Part shown: positions 17,286-24,973 of the stretch, in pieces | How the letters are laid out: each line of letters opens with the position of its first letter | Numbering within the stretch: the first letter of the stretch is position 1 | Source: an uncultured Oscillospiraceae bacterium | GTDB lineage: Bacteria > Bacillota > Clostridia > Oscillospirales > Ruminococcaceae | Length of the DNA: 54,517 bases | Direction of reading: 5' to 3' | Assembly: GCA_910583935.1 (NCBI GenBank) | Contig: CAJTZM010000014.1 | Span: 1 to 54,517, forward strand | The notes under the pieces: generated by a model | Seen by the model: only the letters and a program-made list of their open reading frames with translations | Database searches by the model: none | What the model was told of the DNA's origin: nothing | Made by a program: the position numbers and the translations under genes

Positions 17286-19466
17286 ATGAAACAGAATCCG
17301 AAATTGAGAAAAAAAAGAAACCTCCCGCATCGGGCGGGAAAGAAGCCGGCGGTCCGTCAGGATTTTCAAAGGGAGATCCTGCGGGTTTTGCAGCGGTCGG
17401 GCAGCCGGGGCGCTTCGGTCAAATATTTGCAGGAGCAGGCGGGGGTACGCCGCCACCAGACGGAGAATTTTTTGCTGACGCTGGCGGGCATGGTGAAAAA
17501 AGGGGAGATCCAGCAGAAAAGAGACCGGTATTACAAGGAGAACAAGGGCCGGACGGAAGAAGGAACGGTGGTCAAGATTACCGAGGGCTTTGGCTTTGTC
17601 CGGCCGGACGAGGCGCAGGCGGATGTGTTTATCCCCGGCCGCTATCTGATGGGCGCGCTGCCCGGCGACCGGGTAAAAATAACGGTGCGGCCGGGAAAGG
17701 GCGACCTTTTGGAAGGAGAGGTCCTGACGATTCTGGAGGAGAAGGACTACCATTTTACCGGCGTTTTTCGCATGGAAAACGGGGCACCGGCGGTGTATCC
17801 CGACGCGCAGATGAAGGGGCCTGTGTCGGTGGCCAAGGGCCGGACGATGGACGCGAAGGAAGGGGACAAGGTTCTGGCCCAGATTGTTAAGCGGGGCCAG
17901 CGGCATTTTGACCATCGGGCGGCGGTGACGGCGGTATACGGCTCCAGCCAGCTGGCGTCGGTTTGCTGCGAAGCGGTTTTGGCGGACAACGGCATTGAGA
18001 AGGAATTTTCGCCGCAGGTGCTGGAGGAAGCCAAAAGGGTGCAGGAAAAGGGCATATCCCAACGGGAGATCGACCGGCGGCTGGACCTGCGCGGCGAAAT
18101 CATCTTCACCATCGACGGCGCGGATACGAAGGATATTGACGACGCGGTTTCTTTAACCAAGCTGGAGGACGGCTGGGAACTGGGGGTCCACATTGCGGAT
18201 GTCAGCCACTATGTACGGCCGGGCTCTGCGCTGGACGAGGAGGCGTTTGGGCGGGGCACGTCGGTCTACTACGCCAATGCGGTGATCCCCATGCTGCCAA
18301 AGGAGCTTTCTAACGGCATCTGCTCGTTAAATCCCCAGGAGGACCGGCTGGCATTTTCGGCTCTTCTGCGTTTGGACCGGGCGGGCGCGATACAGGATTA
18401 CGCCTTTCGAAAGTCGGTGATCCGTTCCCGGGTAAAGGGGGTTTACAGCGAGATCAACCGGATTTTTGACAAGACCGCGGATGAAGCGATCCGGCGAAAA
18501 TACAACGGGCTGGAGCCGGTGCTTTGGAATATGAAGGAGCTGGCGGGCCTTTTGTACCAGAGAAGAATGGAACGGGGCGGTTTGGAGCTGGAGTCCTCTG
18601 AGGCGAAGATCCTTATTGGGGAGGATGGCCGCGTTCAGGACATTCTCCCCCGCAAAAGCGGCGCGGCGGAAGGGTTGATTGAGGAGTTTATGCTGTCGGC
18701 CAACGAGGCGGCGGCGTCCTTCGGTCTGGAAAGGGAGCTTCCCTTTTTGTTCCGGGTCCACGAGGATCCTTCTGCGGAAAAGCTGGAGGCGCTGTCCGAG
18801 ATATTGACGGTGCTGGGGCTGGACGCTTCGGACATAAAGCCGGGGGTGCAGCCCTCCCAGCTGCAAAAAATCCTCCGGGCGGTGCGGGGAACCGACATGC
18901 AGATGCTTGTAAACAGCCAGCTGTTGCGGTCGATGGCAAAGGCCCAGTATTCCGAGGTCAACAAGGGCCATTTTGGTTTGGTGCTGCAAAAATATTCCCA
19001 CTTTACCTCGCCGATTCGCCGGTATCCGGATCTGGCGATTCACCGGGTGATGGGCGAGCAGCTGAAGGGGACCGACGGGCAGGAGCTGCAGCGCCGGTTC
19101 GGCCGGTTTGTGAAGGAAGCGGCAGTCCACTCCAGCGCGGCGGAGCAGCTGGCCATGACGGTTGAGAGAAGGTGCGAGGACTGCTATAAGGCGGAGTATA
19201 TGGCGGGACATCTGGGAGAATCCTATGAAGGGGTGGTCTCCGGCGTGACCCAGCGGGGAATTTTTGTGGAGCTGCCTAACACGGTGGAGGGGATGGTCCG
19301 TCTTTCGGAAATGCCCGGCCGTTTTGAATATGACGGGAAAATTGAGGTCCGGGACCTGGACAGCGGACGGCGTCTGCGCATCGGCGACCGGGTGCAGATA
19401 AAGGCTGTACGGGCGGATGTTTCCTCCGGCGAGGTAGATTTTGCGCTGGAGAGCCTTTTGGCGTAG
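17286..19466 (+). CDS. rnr: Ribonuclease R
   Basis: Processive 3'-5' exoribonuclease able to unwind structured RNA, used in rRNA quality control and mRNA decay. After a basic N-terminus, a winged-helix-like part and cold-shock folds (GTVVKITEGFGFVRPD near 91) come the RNB catalytic domain with DGADTKDIDDAVS (magnesium-binding acids, about 278-290) and HFTSPIRRYPDL, then a C-terminal S1 domain (GVVSGVTQRGIFVELP). The length is 726 residues. The start ATG follows GGAAG. The usual downstream smpB is not here; a terminator and an opposite-strand gene follow instead. Long open frames on the other strand are shadows. Confidence 0.96.
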   Translation: MKQNPKLRKKRNLPHRAGKKPAVRQDFQREILRVLQRSGSRGASVKYLQEQAGVRRHQTENFLLTLAGMVKKGEIQQKRDRYYKENKGRTEEGTVVKITEGFGFVRPDEAQADVFIPGRYLMGALPGDRVKITVRPGKGDLLEGEVLTILEEKDYHFTGVFRMENGAPAVYPDAQMKGPVSVAKGRTMDAKEGDKVLAQIVKRGQRHFDHRAAVTAVYGSSQLASVCCEAVLADNGIEKEFSPQVLEEAKRVQEKGISQREIDRRLDLRGEIIFTIDGADTKDIDDAVSLTKLEDGWELGVHIADVSHYVRPGSALDEEAFGRGTSVYYANAVIPMLPKELSNGICSLNPQEDRLAFSALLRLDRAGAIQDYAFRKSVIRSRVKGVYSEINRIFDKTADEAIRRKYNGLEPVLWNMKELAGLLYQRRMERGGLELESSEAKILIGEDGRVQDILPRKSGAAEGLIEEFMLSANEAAASFGLERELPFLFRVHEDPSAEKLEALSEILTVLGLDASDIKPGVQPSQLQKILRAVRGTDMQMLVNSQLLRSMAKAQYSEVNKGHFGLVLQKYSHFTSPIRRYPDLAIHRVMGEQLKGTDGQELQRRFGRFVKEAAVHSSAAEQLAMTVERRCEDCYKAEYMAGHLGESYEGVVSGVTQRGIFVELPNTVEGMVRLSEMPGRFEYDGKIEVRDLDSGRRLRIGDRVQIKAVRADVSSGEVDFALESLLA

Positions 19467-19480
19467 AGGGAAAAGAACAG

Positions 19481-19520
19481 AAAAAGGCCCCCTTTCCGTT
19501 TTTACGGCAGGGGGTTTTTC
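19481..19520 (+). terminator. Terminator between rnr and the opposite small gene
   Basis: AAAAAGG-CCCCCT and CCGT arms pair with ACGG, AGGGGG and TTTTT arms with small bulges, ending in T-runs both ways. It can serve rnr and the minus-strand gene at 19520. Confidence 0.7.
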
Positions 19521-19702
19521 TATTGGATTTCCTTTTTGCAGGGGGCGCTTTGCCTGTCGCCGTAGCCGGCCTGGTGGGAACAGCTGCCCTGGTTCAGGCA
19601 CTGCTCCTGGCGGACGCCGTCGTCATCCCACCAGATTTCCACCGGGACGTTTTTTTCTTTGGCGGGGCAGTAGCGTTCCCCTACGGTACCAAAATTTTTC
19701 AT
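19520..19702 (-). CDS. Small four-cysteine protein, unknown function
   Basis: I do not recognise this 60-residue protein. GGGAGGA lies 5 bases before the ATG, which supports real translation. It begins MKNFGTVGERYCPAKEKN and has four Cys (12, 35, 41, 55). The first, in YCPA, resembles the start of a zinc-ribbon, and QGSCSHQAGYGDRQSAPC forms the second half. A metal-binding role is inferred only from Cys number. It faces rnr, sharing a terminator. Confidence 0.6.
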   Translation of the reverse strand: MKNFGTVGERYCPAKEKNVPVEIWWDDDGVRQEQCLNQGSCSHQAGYGDRQSAPCKKEIQ

Positions 19703-19915
19703 TGCGGTTCCTCCCGTTTTTCAGGATAAGCTTTACAAAAATCCAATAAAGGGGATTTTTTACTGAATTTTCGATGAGATGGTGCGGTGCGAAGCGACGC
19801 TGGTACGCGCAGCATGCGTTGTCGATTTTTCATCGGCAATTGGTATTAGTATACGCGAAAATACGCCGGATAACCGGACGGACAGCATGCATAAGCCTTG
19901 GAATAAATGCCCATG

Positions 19916-19941
19916 CTTTCTGCATAAGCTTATGCAGAAAG
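19916..19941. repeat. Perfect 26-base palindrome before yaaL
   Basis: Bases 19916-19941 (CTTTCTGCATAAG and its exact reverse complement, no loop) end in the AAAG of the ribosome site for the next gene. GCATAAG also occurs nearby at about 19889-19895. It could be a repressor site or, as RNA, a hairpin hiding the ribosome site. Confidence 0.6.
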
Positions 19942-19950
19942 GCGGAATGG

Positions 19951-20241
19951 ATGATGGAGGGTATTTTGAAAAACAGCAGGCTGTTTGCCAGGGAAAAGGA
20001 AAAAGAGGACCGTCAGGCAATCGAAGAATATCGGGATATCCTGCGGGATCTGGCGTTTTTGCGCGAGCAGATTGAGCGGGTGGATTCGAATTTCAACATG
20101 ACCGACGACAAGGATCTGGTGGAAAGCTACATTTATGAGTCCAACGCTTTGGCGGCGCGCTACCGCTTTTTGCTGCGGACGGCAAAGGAACAAAGGTCCC
20201 GGCTGGGGAATGCCGTGGCTTTGATTGGAATAACGGAGTGA
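19951..20241 (+). CDS. DUF2508 / YaaL-like protein
   Basis: A 96-residue soluble, helix-rich protein with many charged residues. The pattern EEYRDILRDLAFLREQIERVDSNFN, then DLVESYIYESNALAARYRFLL matches what I know of the DUF2508 (YaaL) family, which usually stands just before bofA, as here. Molecular function is unknown. The start is the ATG at 19951 after AAAGGCGG; the open frame upstream is not family-like. It ends one base into the GTG-ATG cluster that opens the next gene. The usual recR-dnaX neighbours are absent. Confidence 0.7.
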   Translation: MMEGILKNSRLFAREKEKEDRQAIEEYRDILRDLAFLREQIERVDSNFNMTDDKDLVESYIYESNALAARYRFLLRTAKEQRSRLGNAVALIGITE

Positions 20242-20246
20242 TGGAA

Positions 20247-20492
20247 ATGCTGGTTTGGATCACCGTAGGAGCGGGCGTTTTGATGGGACTTTTCTTTTTA
20301 AAAACCGGCCGGCCGGTGCGCAGTCTTTTGTCTAGTATTTTAGGCGGCGGACTGACTTTTTGGATGTTGAATCTGGCATCTGGGCTGACTGGGGTCACGC
20401 TGTCTTTGAACCTGGCGTCGATCTGCTCGGCGGCGTTGCTGGGGCCGCCGGGAATTTGTTCCCTATGGCTTTTAAAGCTTTTGTGGAAGTAG
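20247..20492 (+). CDS. bofA: Pro-sigma-K processing inhibitor BofA family protein
   Basis: A membrane protein of 81 residues with helices at about 3-18, 27-48 and 53-75. The pattern SLLSSILGGGLTFWMLNLAS, LNLASICSAALLGPPGICSLWLL fits BofA, including the Asn in the second helix and the GPPG turn. In Bacillus, BofA holds SpoIVFB inactive until late sporulation. I chose ATG at 20247, 8 bases after GGAG; ATG 20241 and GTG 20238 are too close to it. It is coupled to the YaaL-like gene. Presence hints that the organism, or its ancestor, sporulates. Confidence 0.72.
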   Translation: MLVWITVGAGVLMGLFFLKTGRPVRSLLSSILGGGLTFWMLNLASGLTGVTLSLNLASICSAALLGPPGICSLWLLKLLWK

Positions 20493-20537
20493 AAAAGGAA
20501 AGTCCGCATAAAAATGGAACGATGGGTCTCAGACAGT

Positions 20538-20576
20538 GTTTGGGCGGCTGCCCCTTAAAAAAGCAGCCGCCCAAAC
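20538..20576. terminator. Perfect 14-pair hairpin, no T-run
   Basis: 20538-20551 pairs exactly with 20563-20576 around an A-rich loop. It is the first of two tandem hairpins between bofA and the minus-strand gene. Confidence 0.5.
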
Positions 20577-20593
20577 GGGCGGTCTGATCAAAG

Positions 20594-20628
20594 AAATCCC
20601 GCAGGTTAAAACAACCTGCGGGATTTTT
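20594..20628. terminator. Bidirectional terminator between convergent genes
   Basis: A perfect 14-pair stem (20594-20607 with 20613-20626) has T-rich ends on both strands, serving bofA and the gene at 20661. Confidence 0.85.
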
Positions 20629-20660
20629 CATGTATGGAAAATCGGACGTTAAAAAAACGG

Positions 20661-20957
20661 TCAGCGAGGGCGTTTCTCCTCTGCAAGCGGGGGCATTTCT
20701 GCCCATTTTTTGCATTGTTCAATTCTTGCGCCATGGGGATTGTCTCCATGCTCGGGGTCGCAGGAATACTGCGTCAGCAAATCACAGGGGATTTGCGGGC
20801 ATTCTCCACAATGCAGGAAGCCCTTTTCCTGGCAGCACATGGCGACAGGGCATTCCCCGTGGAAGGGATGTCCGTTTGTGGCGATACATCCTTCGCAATG
20901 GCAGCTTTCCACAAATGCACAACCGTCGCAGCGCAAGCCGCATCTTGTATCAATCAT
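20661..20957 (-). CDS. Cysteine-rich DUF3795-like protein
   Basis: A 98-residue protein beginning MIDTRCGLRCDGCAFVESCHCEGC, with further Cys pairs (CPVAMCCQEK, HCGECPQIPC). This opening CGLxCxxC with many Cys is typical of the DUF3795 family, thought to bind zinc or a cluster; no activity is known. GGAGGTG precedes the ATG at 20957. Frames continue upstream without support. It faces bofA. Confidence 0.7.
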   Translation of the reverse strand: MIDTRCGLRCDGCAFVESCHCEGCIATNGHPFHGECPVAMCCQEKGFLHCGECPQIPCDLLTQYSCDPEHGDNPHGARIEQCKKWAEMPPLAEEKRPR

Positions 20958-21033
20958 TTGTATCACCTCCGGAAAATCGAGAATTTGTTTGTGGATCAAA
21001 CATGATACCAGCCGGCAGAGGGGCTGGAAAAGC

Positions 21034-21066
21034 AAAAAAGAGCCGGCCATAGCGGCTCTTTTTTTA
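21034..21066. terminator. Terminator of RNase P RNA
   Basis: 12-pair stem (21034-21045 with 21053-21064) with A/T-runs on both sides. Transcribed on the minus strand it ends in a U-run right after rnpB. Confidence 0.88.
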
Positions 21067-21076
21067 TCCAAAATGC

Positions 21077-21417
21077 GACCAGGCATATAAGCCGAGTTCT
21101 GTTAAAAACAGCAATCTTTCTAGGCCTTCCGTCGCCGGAAGGCTCAAGCCACCTGGACGGGACCCGCCGGGCCGACGGTAACGGTCCCCTTTCGGTGTTG
21201 CTTCGGATAGGGTTTACATAGCCGCGCGGTCTCCCGCGCGCTGGTGAGCTCTTGCCTCGCCTTTCCATCCTTACCGCAAAAGCGGCGGTTTCTTTCTGTT
21301 GCACTTTCCCTAGAGTCGCCTCCGGCTGCCGTTAGCAGCTATCCCTGCCCTGTGAAGCCCGGACTTTCCTCATACACGGCCTTTCGGCGCTGTGCACGCT
21401 GCTGTTCTGCCTGCTCG
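21077..21417 (-). ncRNA. rnpB: RNase P RNA, bacterial type A
   Basis: Catalytic RNA that trims the 5' leader of pre-tRNAs. Read on the minus strand, the conserved GAGGAAAGTCCGGGCT block, the GGATGGAAAGGCGAGGCAAG block, GTAAACCC and the 3' ACAGAACTCGGCTTAT are present in order. The ends pair as P1 (GAGCAGGCA with TGCCTGGTC, 8 of 9). Ends are set by P1 and are accurate to a few bases. It starts 20 bases after the stop of the TM2 gene, so its promoter lies in that gene or it is processed from a joint transcript. Confidence 0.96.
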
Positions 21418-21437
21418 CGAACCGCGCAAAGCAGCTG

Positions 21438-21941
21438 CTATTGCTGCAGCGGCATTCCGTTGCCGTCTACAGTGATGCTGCCGGTCAAAAGCATAATGCC
21501 CTCAATAAAGCCCCATATACCGGAAACAAAGCTTAAAATACCGCAGGAAAGCAAGGTCATACAAAGCTGGATGACCGCCTTGGTGGTATAGCCCAAATAA
21601 AAGTTGTGCACGCCGAACGCGCCTAAAAAAATGCCCAGAAGACCGGCGGCCATTTTGGATTTTAACGGTGCTGCTACCGGCGGGTAGGCGGGAGGCGGAT
21701 ATCCTCCCTGGCTGGGCGCCTGATAGGCCGTCTGCGGATTCTGCGAGGGATCCTGATAATAGGTCTGCTGCGCTTGCTCCGGCGCGAACTGGCATCCGCA
21801 CTGGGAACAGAACACCGTACCCGGCTGGCACTGGGCGCCGCAATTAGCGCAGTAATTGCTGCCGGAGCCACTGGCTACGCCGCAGGAGGGGCATACGGTG
21901 GCGTCGGGGTTCATCTGTGTGCCGCAATGTCTACAATACAT
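21438..21941 (-). CDS. Zinc-ribbon TM2-domain membrane protein
   Basis: A 167-residue protein with three CxxC-type zinc-ribbon units in the first 52 residues (YCRHCG, CPSCG, YCANCG, FCSQCG), a Gln/Pro/Tyr-rich linker to about residue 92, and a TM2 domain with two membrane helices and the turn GAFGVHNFYLGYTTKAV. Function is unknown; TM2 proteins are often linked to envelope or sensing roles. AAAGGAG precedes the ATG at 21941; the longer upstream frame is unsupported. It lies just upstream of rnpB on the same strand. Confidence 0.88.
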   Translation of the reverse strand: MYCRHCGTQMNPDATVCPSCGVASGSGSNYCANCGAQCQPGTVFCSQCGCQFAPEQAQQTYYQDPSQNPQTAYQAPSQGGYPPPAYPPVAAPLKSKMAAGLLGIFLGAFGVHNFYLGYTTKAVIQLCMTLLSCGILSFVSGIWGFIEGIMLLTGSITVDGNGMPLQQ

Positions 21942-22145
21942 GGGGAACAACTCCTTTAAAAGCTTTCTAAACATAAAAACGCTTTTGTTAGACAAAAGTC
22001 TTCACTTTTATAAACAGCATAGCATATTTTCGTAGTTTTGGCTAGCTGTCTTGGGAAAAAATCTTTTCCTTTCCGCAGGAAATCTTCGGTTATGCAGGGG
22101 AAACAGCCCAAGAACAGGGTTTTTTTGCATGATAGAAAAATTTTC

Positions 22146-22173
22146 TTGCAAAAAAAAGAGAAATTGCTATAAT
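22146..22173 (+). promoter_or_regulatory. SigA-type promoter of gdhA
   Basis: TTGCAA, 16 bases, TATAAT (22168-22173), about 65 bases before the gene. The 300-base gap to the divergent TM2 gene is AT-rich; a small CTTTTGT/ACAAAAG hairpin lies near 21980. Confidence 0.7.
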
Positions 22174-22239
22174 AGATACATGGATACAACTATTCTGCCT
22201 TTTGGCGGGACGGTTTTTCAAAAAAGAGGAGGAAGAACA

Positions 22240-23592
22240 ATGGCTTTGAAAAGCGATTACATGAAGGAAGTCTATCAAAAGGTCTGCCAGCGGGACCAGG
22301 GGGAGCCGGAGTTTTTGCAGGCGGTGCAGGAGGTTTTGGAATCCCTTGAGCCGGTGGTGGAAAAAAGACCGGATATAAAGGACGCGGGCATTGTGGAACG
22401 AATGGTGGAGCCGGAGCGGTTTTTGCAGTTTCGGGTGTCCTGGGTGGACGACGGCGGAAAGGTACAGGTCAACCGGGGATACCGGGTGCAGTATAACTCG
22501 GCCATCGGCCCGTACAAGGGCGGACTGCGGCTGCATCCTTCGGTCAATGCCTCGATCATTAAGTTTTTGGGATTTGAGCAGTGCTTTAAAAACGCGCTGA
22601 CCGGTCTGCCTATGGGCGGCGGCAAGGGTGGCTCGGACTTTGACCCCAAAGGGAAATCCGACGGGGAGATTATGCGCTTTTGCCAGAGCTTTATGACCGA
22701 GCTGTGCCGCCATATCGGTCCGGATACCGACGTGCCCGCCGGCGATATCGGCGTAGGGGCGCGGGAAATTGGATTTTTGTATGGTCAGTACAAAAAGATC
22801 CGCAATGAGCACACCGGCGTATTGACCGGGAAGGGGCTGACCTACGGCGGCTCCCTGGTCCGGAAGGAGGCCACGGGGTATGGGCTTTTGTATTTTACCG
22901 AGGAGATGCTCCAAAACATCAAAAAGGATACGGTTAAGGGGAAAAAGGTCGTGATTTCCGGCTCCGGCAACGTGGCGATTTACGCGGCGGAAAAAGCCGG
23001 TCAGATGGGCGGCAGGGTAATCGCCATGAGCGATTCCTCCGGCTATGTATACGATCCCGAGGGCATCCGCCTGGAGGTGATCAAGCAGATTAAGGAGGTT
23101 CGGCGCGGCCGGATCAGCGAATATGTCAAGGAGGTTCCCGGCGCAAAATATACCGAAGGATGCAGGGAAATCTGGTCGATCCCCTGCGAAATCGCGCTGC
23201 CCTGCGCCACCCAGAACGAGCTGGATGGCGAAAGCGCGAAGCTGCTGGTGAAAAATGGCGTCATGGCGGTGGCGGAGGGGGCAAACATGCCCAGCACGCC
23301 GGAGGCGGTAGAGCTGTTTTTGGAAAAGGGCGTGCTTTTTGGGCCGGCTAAGGCGGCCAACGCCGGCGGCGTTGCCACCAGCGGTCTGGAAATGAGCCAG
23401 AACTCCATGCGCTATGGCTGGAGCTTTGCGGAAGTGGACAAAAAGCTCCAGGATATTATGGTAGGAATTTTCCGCAGCGCCTATGACGCCTCGAAGGAAT
23501 TCGGCGCCCAGGGCAATCTGGTGGTGGGCGCCAACGCGGCGGGCTTTTTGAAGATCGCCGAAACGATGCTGGCCTACGGGCTGACCTTCTAA
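22240..23592 (+). CDS. gdhA: NADP-type glutamate dehydrogenase
   Basis: Hexameric enzyme interconverting glutamate with 2-oxoglutarate and ammonia; the family usually works in ammonia assimilation. The 450 residues contain the substrate Lys motifs KGGLRLHPSV and LPMGGGKGGSDFDPKGK, the hallmark QSFMTEL, and a Rossmann part with VVISGSGNVAIYAAEKA. GAGGAGG precedes the ATG at 22240. The frame is open for 63 more codons across the promoter, which excludes an earlier start. Confidence 0.96.
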   Translation: MALKSDYMKEVYQKVCQRDQGEPEFLQAVQEVLESLEPVVEKRPDIKDAGIVERMVEPERFLQFRVSWVDDGGKVQVNRGYRVQYNSAIGPYKGGLRLHPSVNASIIKFLGFEQCFKNALTGLPMGGGKGGSDFDPKGKSDGEIMRFCQSFMTELCRHIGPDTDVPAGDIGVGAREIGFLYGQYKKIRNEHTGVLTGKGLTYGGSLVRKEATGYGLLYFTEEMLQNIKKDTVKGKKVVISGSGNVAIYAAEKAGQMGGRVIAMSDSSGYVYDPEGIRLEVIKQIKEVRRGRISEYVKEVPGAKYTEGCREIWSIPCEIALPCATQNELDGESAKLLVKNGVMAVAEGANMPSTPEAVELFLEKGVLFGPAKAANAGGVATSGLEMSQNSMRYGWSFAEVDKKLQDIMVGIFRSAYDASKEFGAQGNLVVGANAAGFLKIAETMLAYGLTF

Positions 23593-23609
23593 AGGGGATT
23601 TTTTAGTCG

Positions 23610-23675
23610 AAAGGCGCAGGATGCAGGGTGGAAAAGGGAGTTTCCCAGGCCGGCGTGTCCCGCGCCTTTTGCCTT
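23610..23675 (+). terminator. Possible large hairpin terminator after gdhA
   Basis: AAAGGCGC (23610-23617) pairs with GCGCCTTT (23662-23669), then TTTTGCCTTTTC. The loop of about 44 bases makes it a weak call. Confidence 0.4.
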
Positions 23676-23734
23676 TTCTGTGGAAATAGACAAAACGGAG
23701 ACCTTGCCTGCGGCGCTTTTTGGCGGGAAAATAC

Positions 23735-23763
23735 TTGTGCTTGCTGCATTAAAGTGCTAAAAT
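23735..23763 (+). promoter_or_regulatory. SigA-type promoter of ilvE
   Basis: TTGTGC, 17 bases, TAAAAT, 63 bases before the ilvE start. Confidence 0.5.
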
Positions 23764-23826
23764 TACAGAAATATGAAAAAGTGTTTCGCCGGAAAAACAC
23801 AAGATTGAGAAAAGGTGTGAAGGAAA

Positions 23827-24900
23827 ATGAGCGAGATCAAGATCGTAAAGACCACCGCGCCCAAGCAAAAGCCTCAGGACGAGACCAAGCTGGGATTCGG
23901 CGCGGTCACCACCGACCACATGTTTTTGATGGATTATACCGAGGGCAAGGGCTGGCATGACCCGCGCATCGTACCCTATGGCCCCATTGAATTGGATCCC
24001 TTTGCCAAATGCCTGCATTACGGCCAGGAGGTTTTCGAGGGCCTAAAGGCATACCGCGGAGATAAGGGCGAGATCCGCCTGTTCCGGCCGGAGGAAAACT
24101 TTAAGCGGATCAACCGTTCCAACGACCGGATGTGTATTCCGCAGCTGGACGAGGGCCTTTGCCTGGAAGCGCTCAAAAAGCTCATCGAGCTGGACCAGGA
24201 TTGGGTCCCTCACGCCCCGGGCACCACCTTATATATCCGCCCCTTTGTGATCGCCACCGAGCCGAAGCTGGGGACCGATTCTTCCCAAACCTATCTGTTT
24301 TTGATTGTACTCTCCCCCTCCGGCGCGTACTATCCCCAGGGCTTTAACCCGGTGAAAATTTACGTGGAGACCCAGTATGTCCGGGCGGTCCGCGGCGGTA
24401 TGGGCGAAGCGAAGACCGGCGGCAACTACGCCTGCTCGCTAAAAGGGCAGGAGGTGGCCCACGAGCAGGGCTATTCCCAGGTGCTGTGGCTGGACGGCGT
24501 TGAGCGCAAATACATTGAAGAGGTGGGCGCGATGAACGTCTTCTTCGTTATCGATAACAAGATCGTCACCCCGATGCTCACCGGAAGCATCCTGCCCGGC
24601 ATTACCCGCAAATCCTGTATTGCGCTTTTGAAAGATTGGGGATATGAGGTACAGGAGCGGCGCATCCCGGTGGATGAGCTGCTGCAGGCGGGCAAGGAAG
24701 GCCGTTTGCAGGAGGCGTTTGGCAGCGGCACAGCGGCGGTCATCTCCCCTATTGGCGAGCTGAAGATCGACGACCATATTTTGACCCTGAGCGAGGGCAA
24801 AATCGGTCCGATTTCCCAGCGGCTGTACGATCAGCTGACCGGGATCCAGTGGGGACGCATCCCCGGGCCGGAGGGCTGGAGCGTAAAGGTCTGCGGCTGA
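23827..24900 (+). CDS. ilvE: Branched-chain amino acid aminotransferase
   Basis: PLP enzyme for the last step of Leu, Ile and Val synthesis. The 357-residue length and the segments HYGQEVFEGLKAYRG, YIRPFVIATEP, GMGEAKTGGNYACSL and EEVGAMNVFFV are typical of the larger class IV (BCAT) form. AAGGAAA precedes the ATG. It has its own promoter and terminator, so it is a single-gene unit. Confidence 0.95.
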   Translation: MSEIKIVKTTAPKQKPQDETKLGFGAVTTDHMFLMDYTEGKGWHDPRIVPYGPIELDPFAKCLHYGQEVFEGLKAYRGDKGEIRLFRPEENFKRINRSNDRMCIPQLDEGLCLEALKKLIELDQDWVPHAPGTTLYIRPFVIATEPKLGTDSSQTYLFLIVLSPSGAYYPQGFNPVKIYVETQYVRAVRGGMGEAKTGGNYACSLKGQEVAHEQGYSQVLWLDGVERKYIEEVGAMNVFFVIDNKIVTPMLTGSILPGITRKSCIALLKDWGYEVQERRIPVDELLQAGKEGRLQEAFGSGTAAVISPIGELKIDDHILTLSEGKIGPISQRLYDQLTGIQWGRIPGPEGWSVKVCG

Positions 24901-24916
24901 TCGGAAAAAATGGCGT

Positions 24917-24943
24917 AAAAAGGCGGCGGTGGCCGCCTTTTTT
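24917..24943 (+). terminator. Intrinsic terminator after ilvE
   Basis: A perfect 11-pair stem (24917-24927 with 24932-24942), 4-base loop, T-run. Confidence 0.88.
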
Positions 24944-24973
24944 CCGTCCGGACACAAAAGGAGGGGGATTTTT

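Noticed and set aside
17001..18062. 353-codon open frame on the minus strand
   Set aside because: It crosses secG, the terminator and rnr on the other strand, without any protein motif.
18327..19601. 424-codon open frame on the minus strand
   Set aside because: It is opposite rnr, whose motifs are complete; no family likeness or start signal.
19800..19860. Spo0A box (TTGTCGAT) upstream of yaaL
   Set aside because: One mismatch to the consensus in a short motif; too likely by chance.
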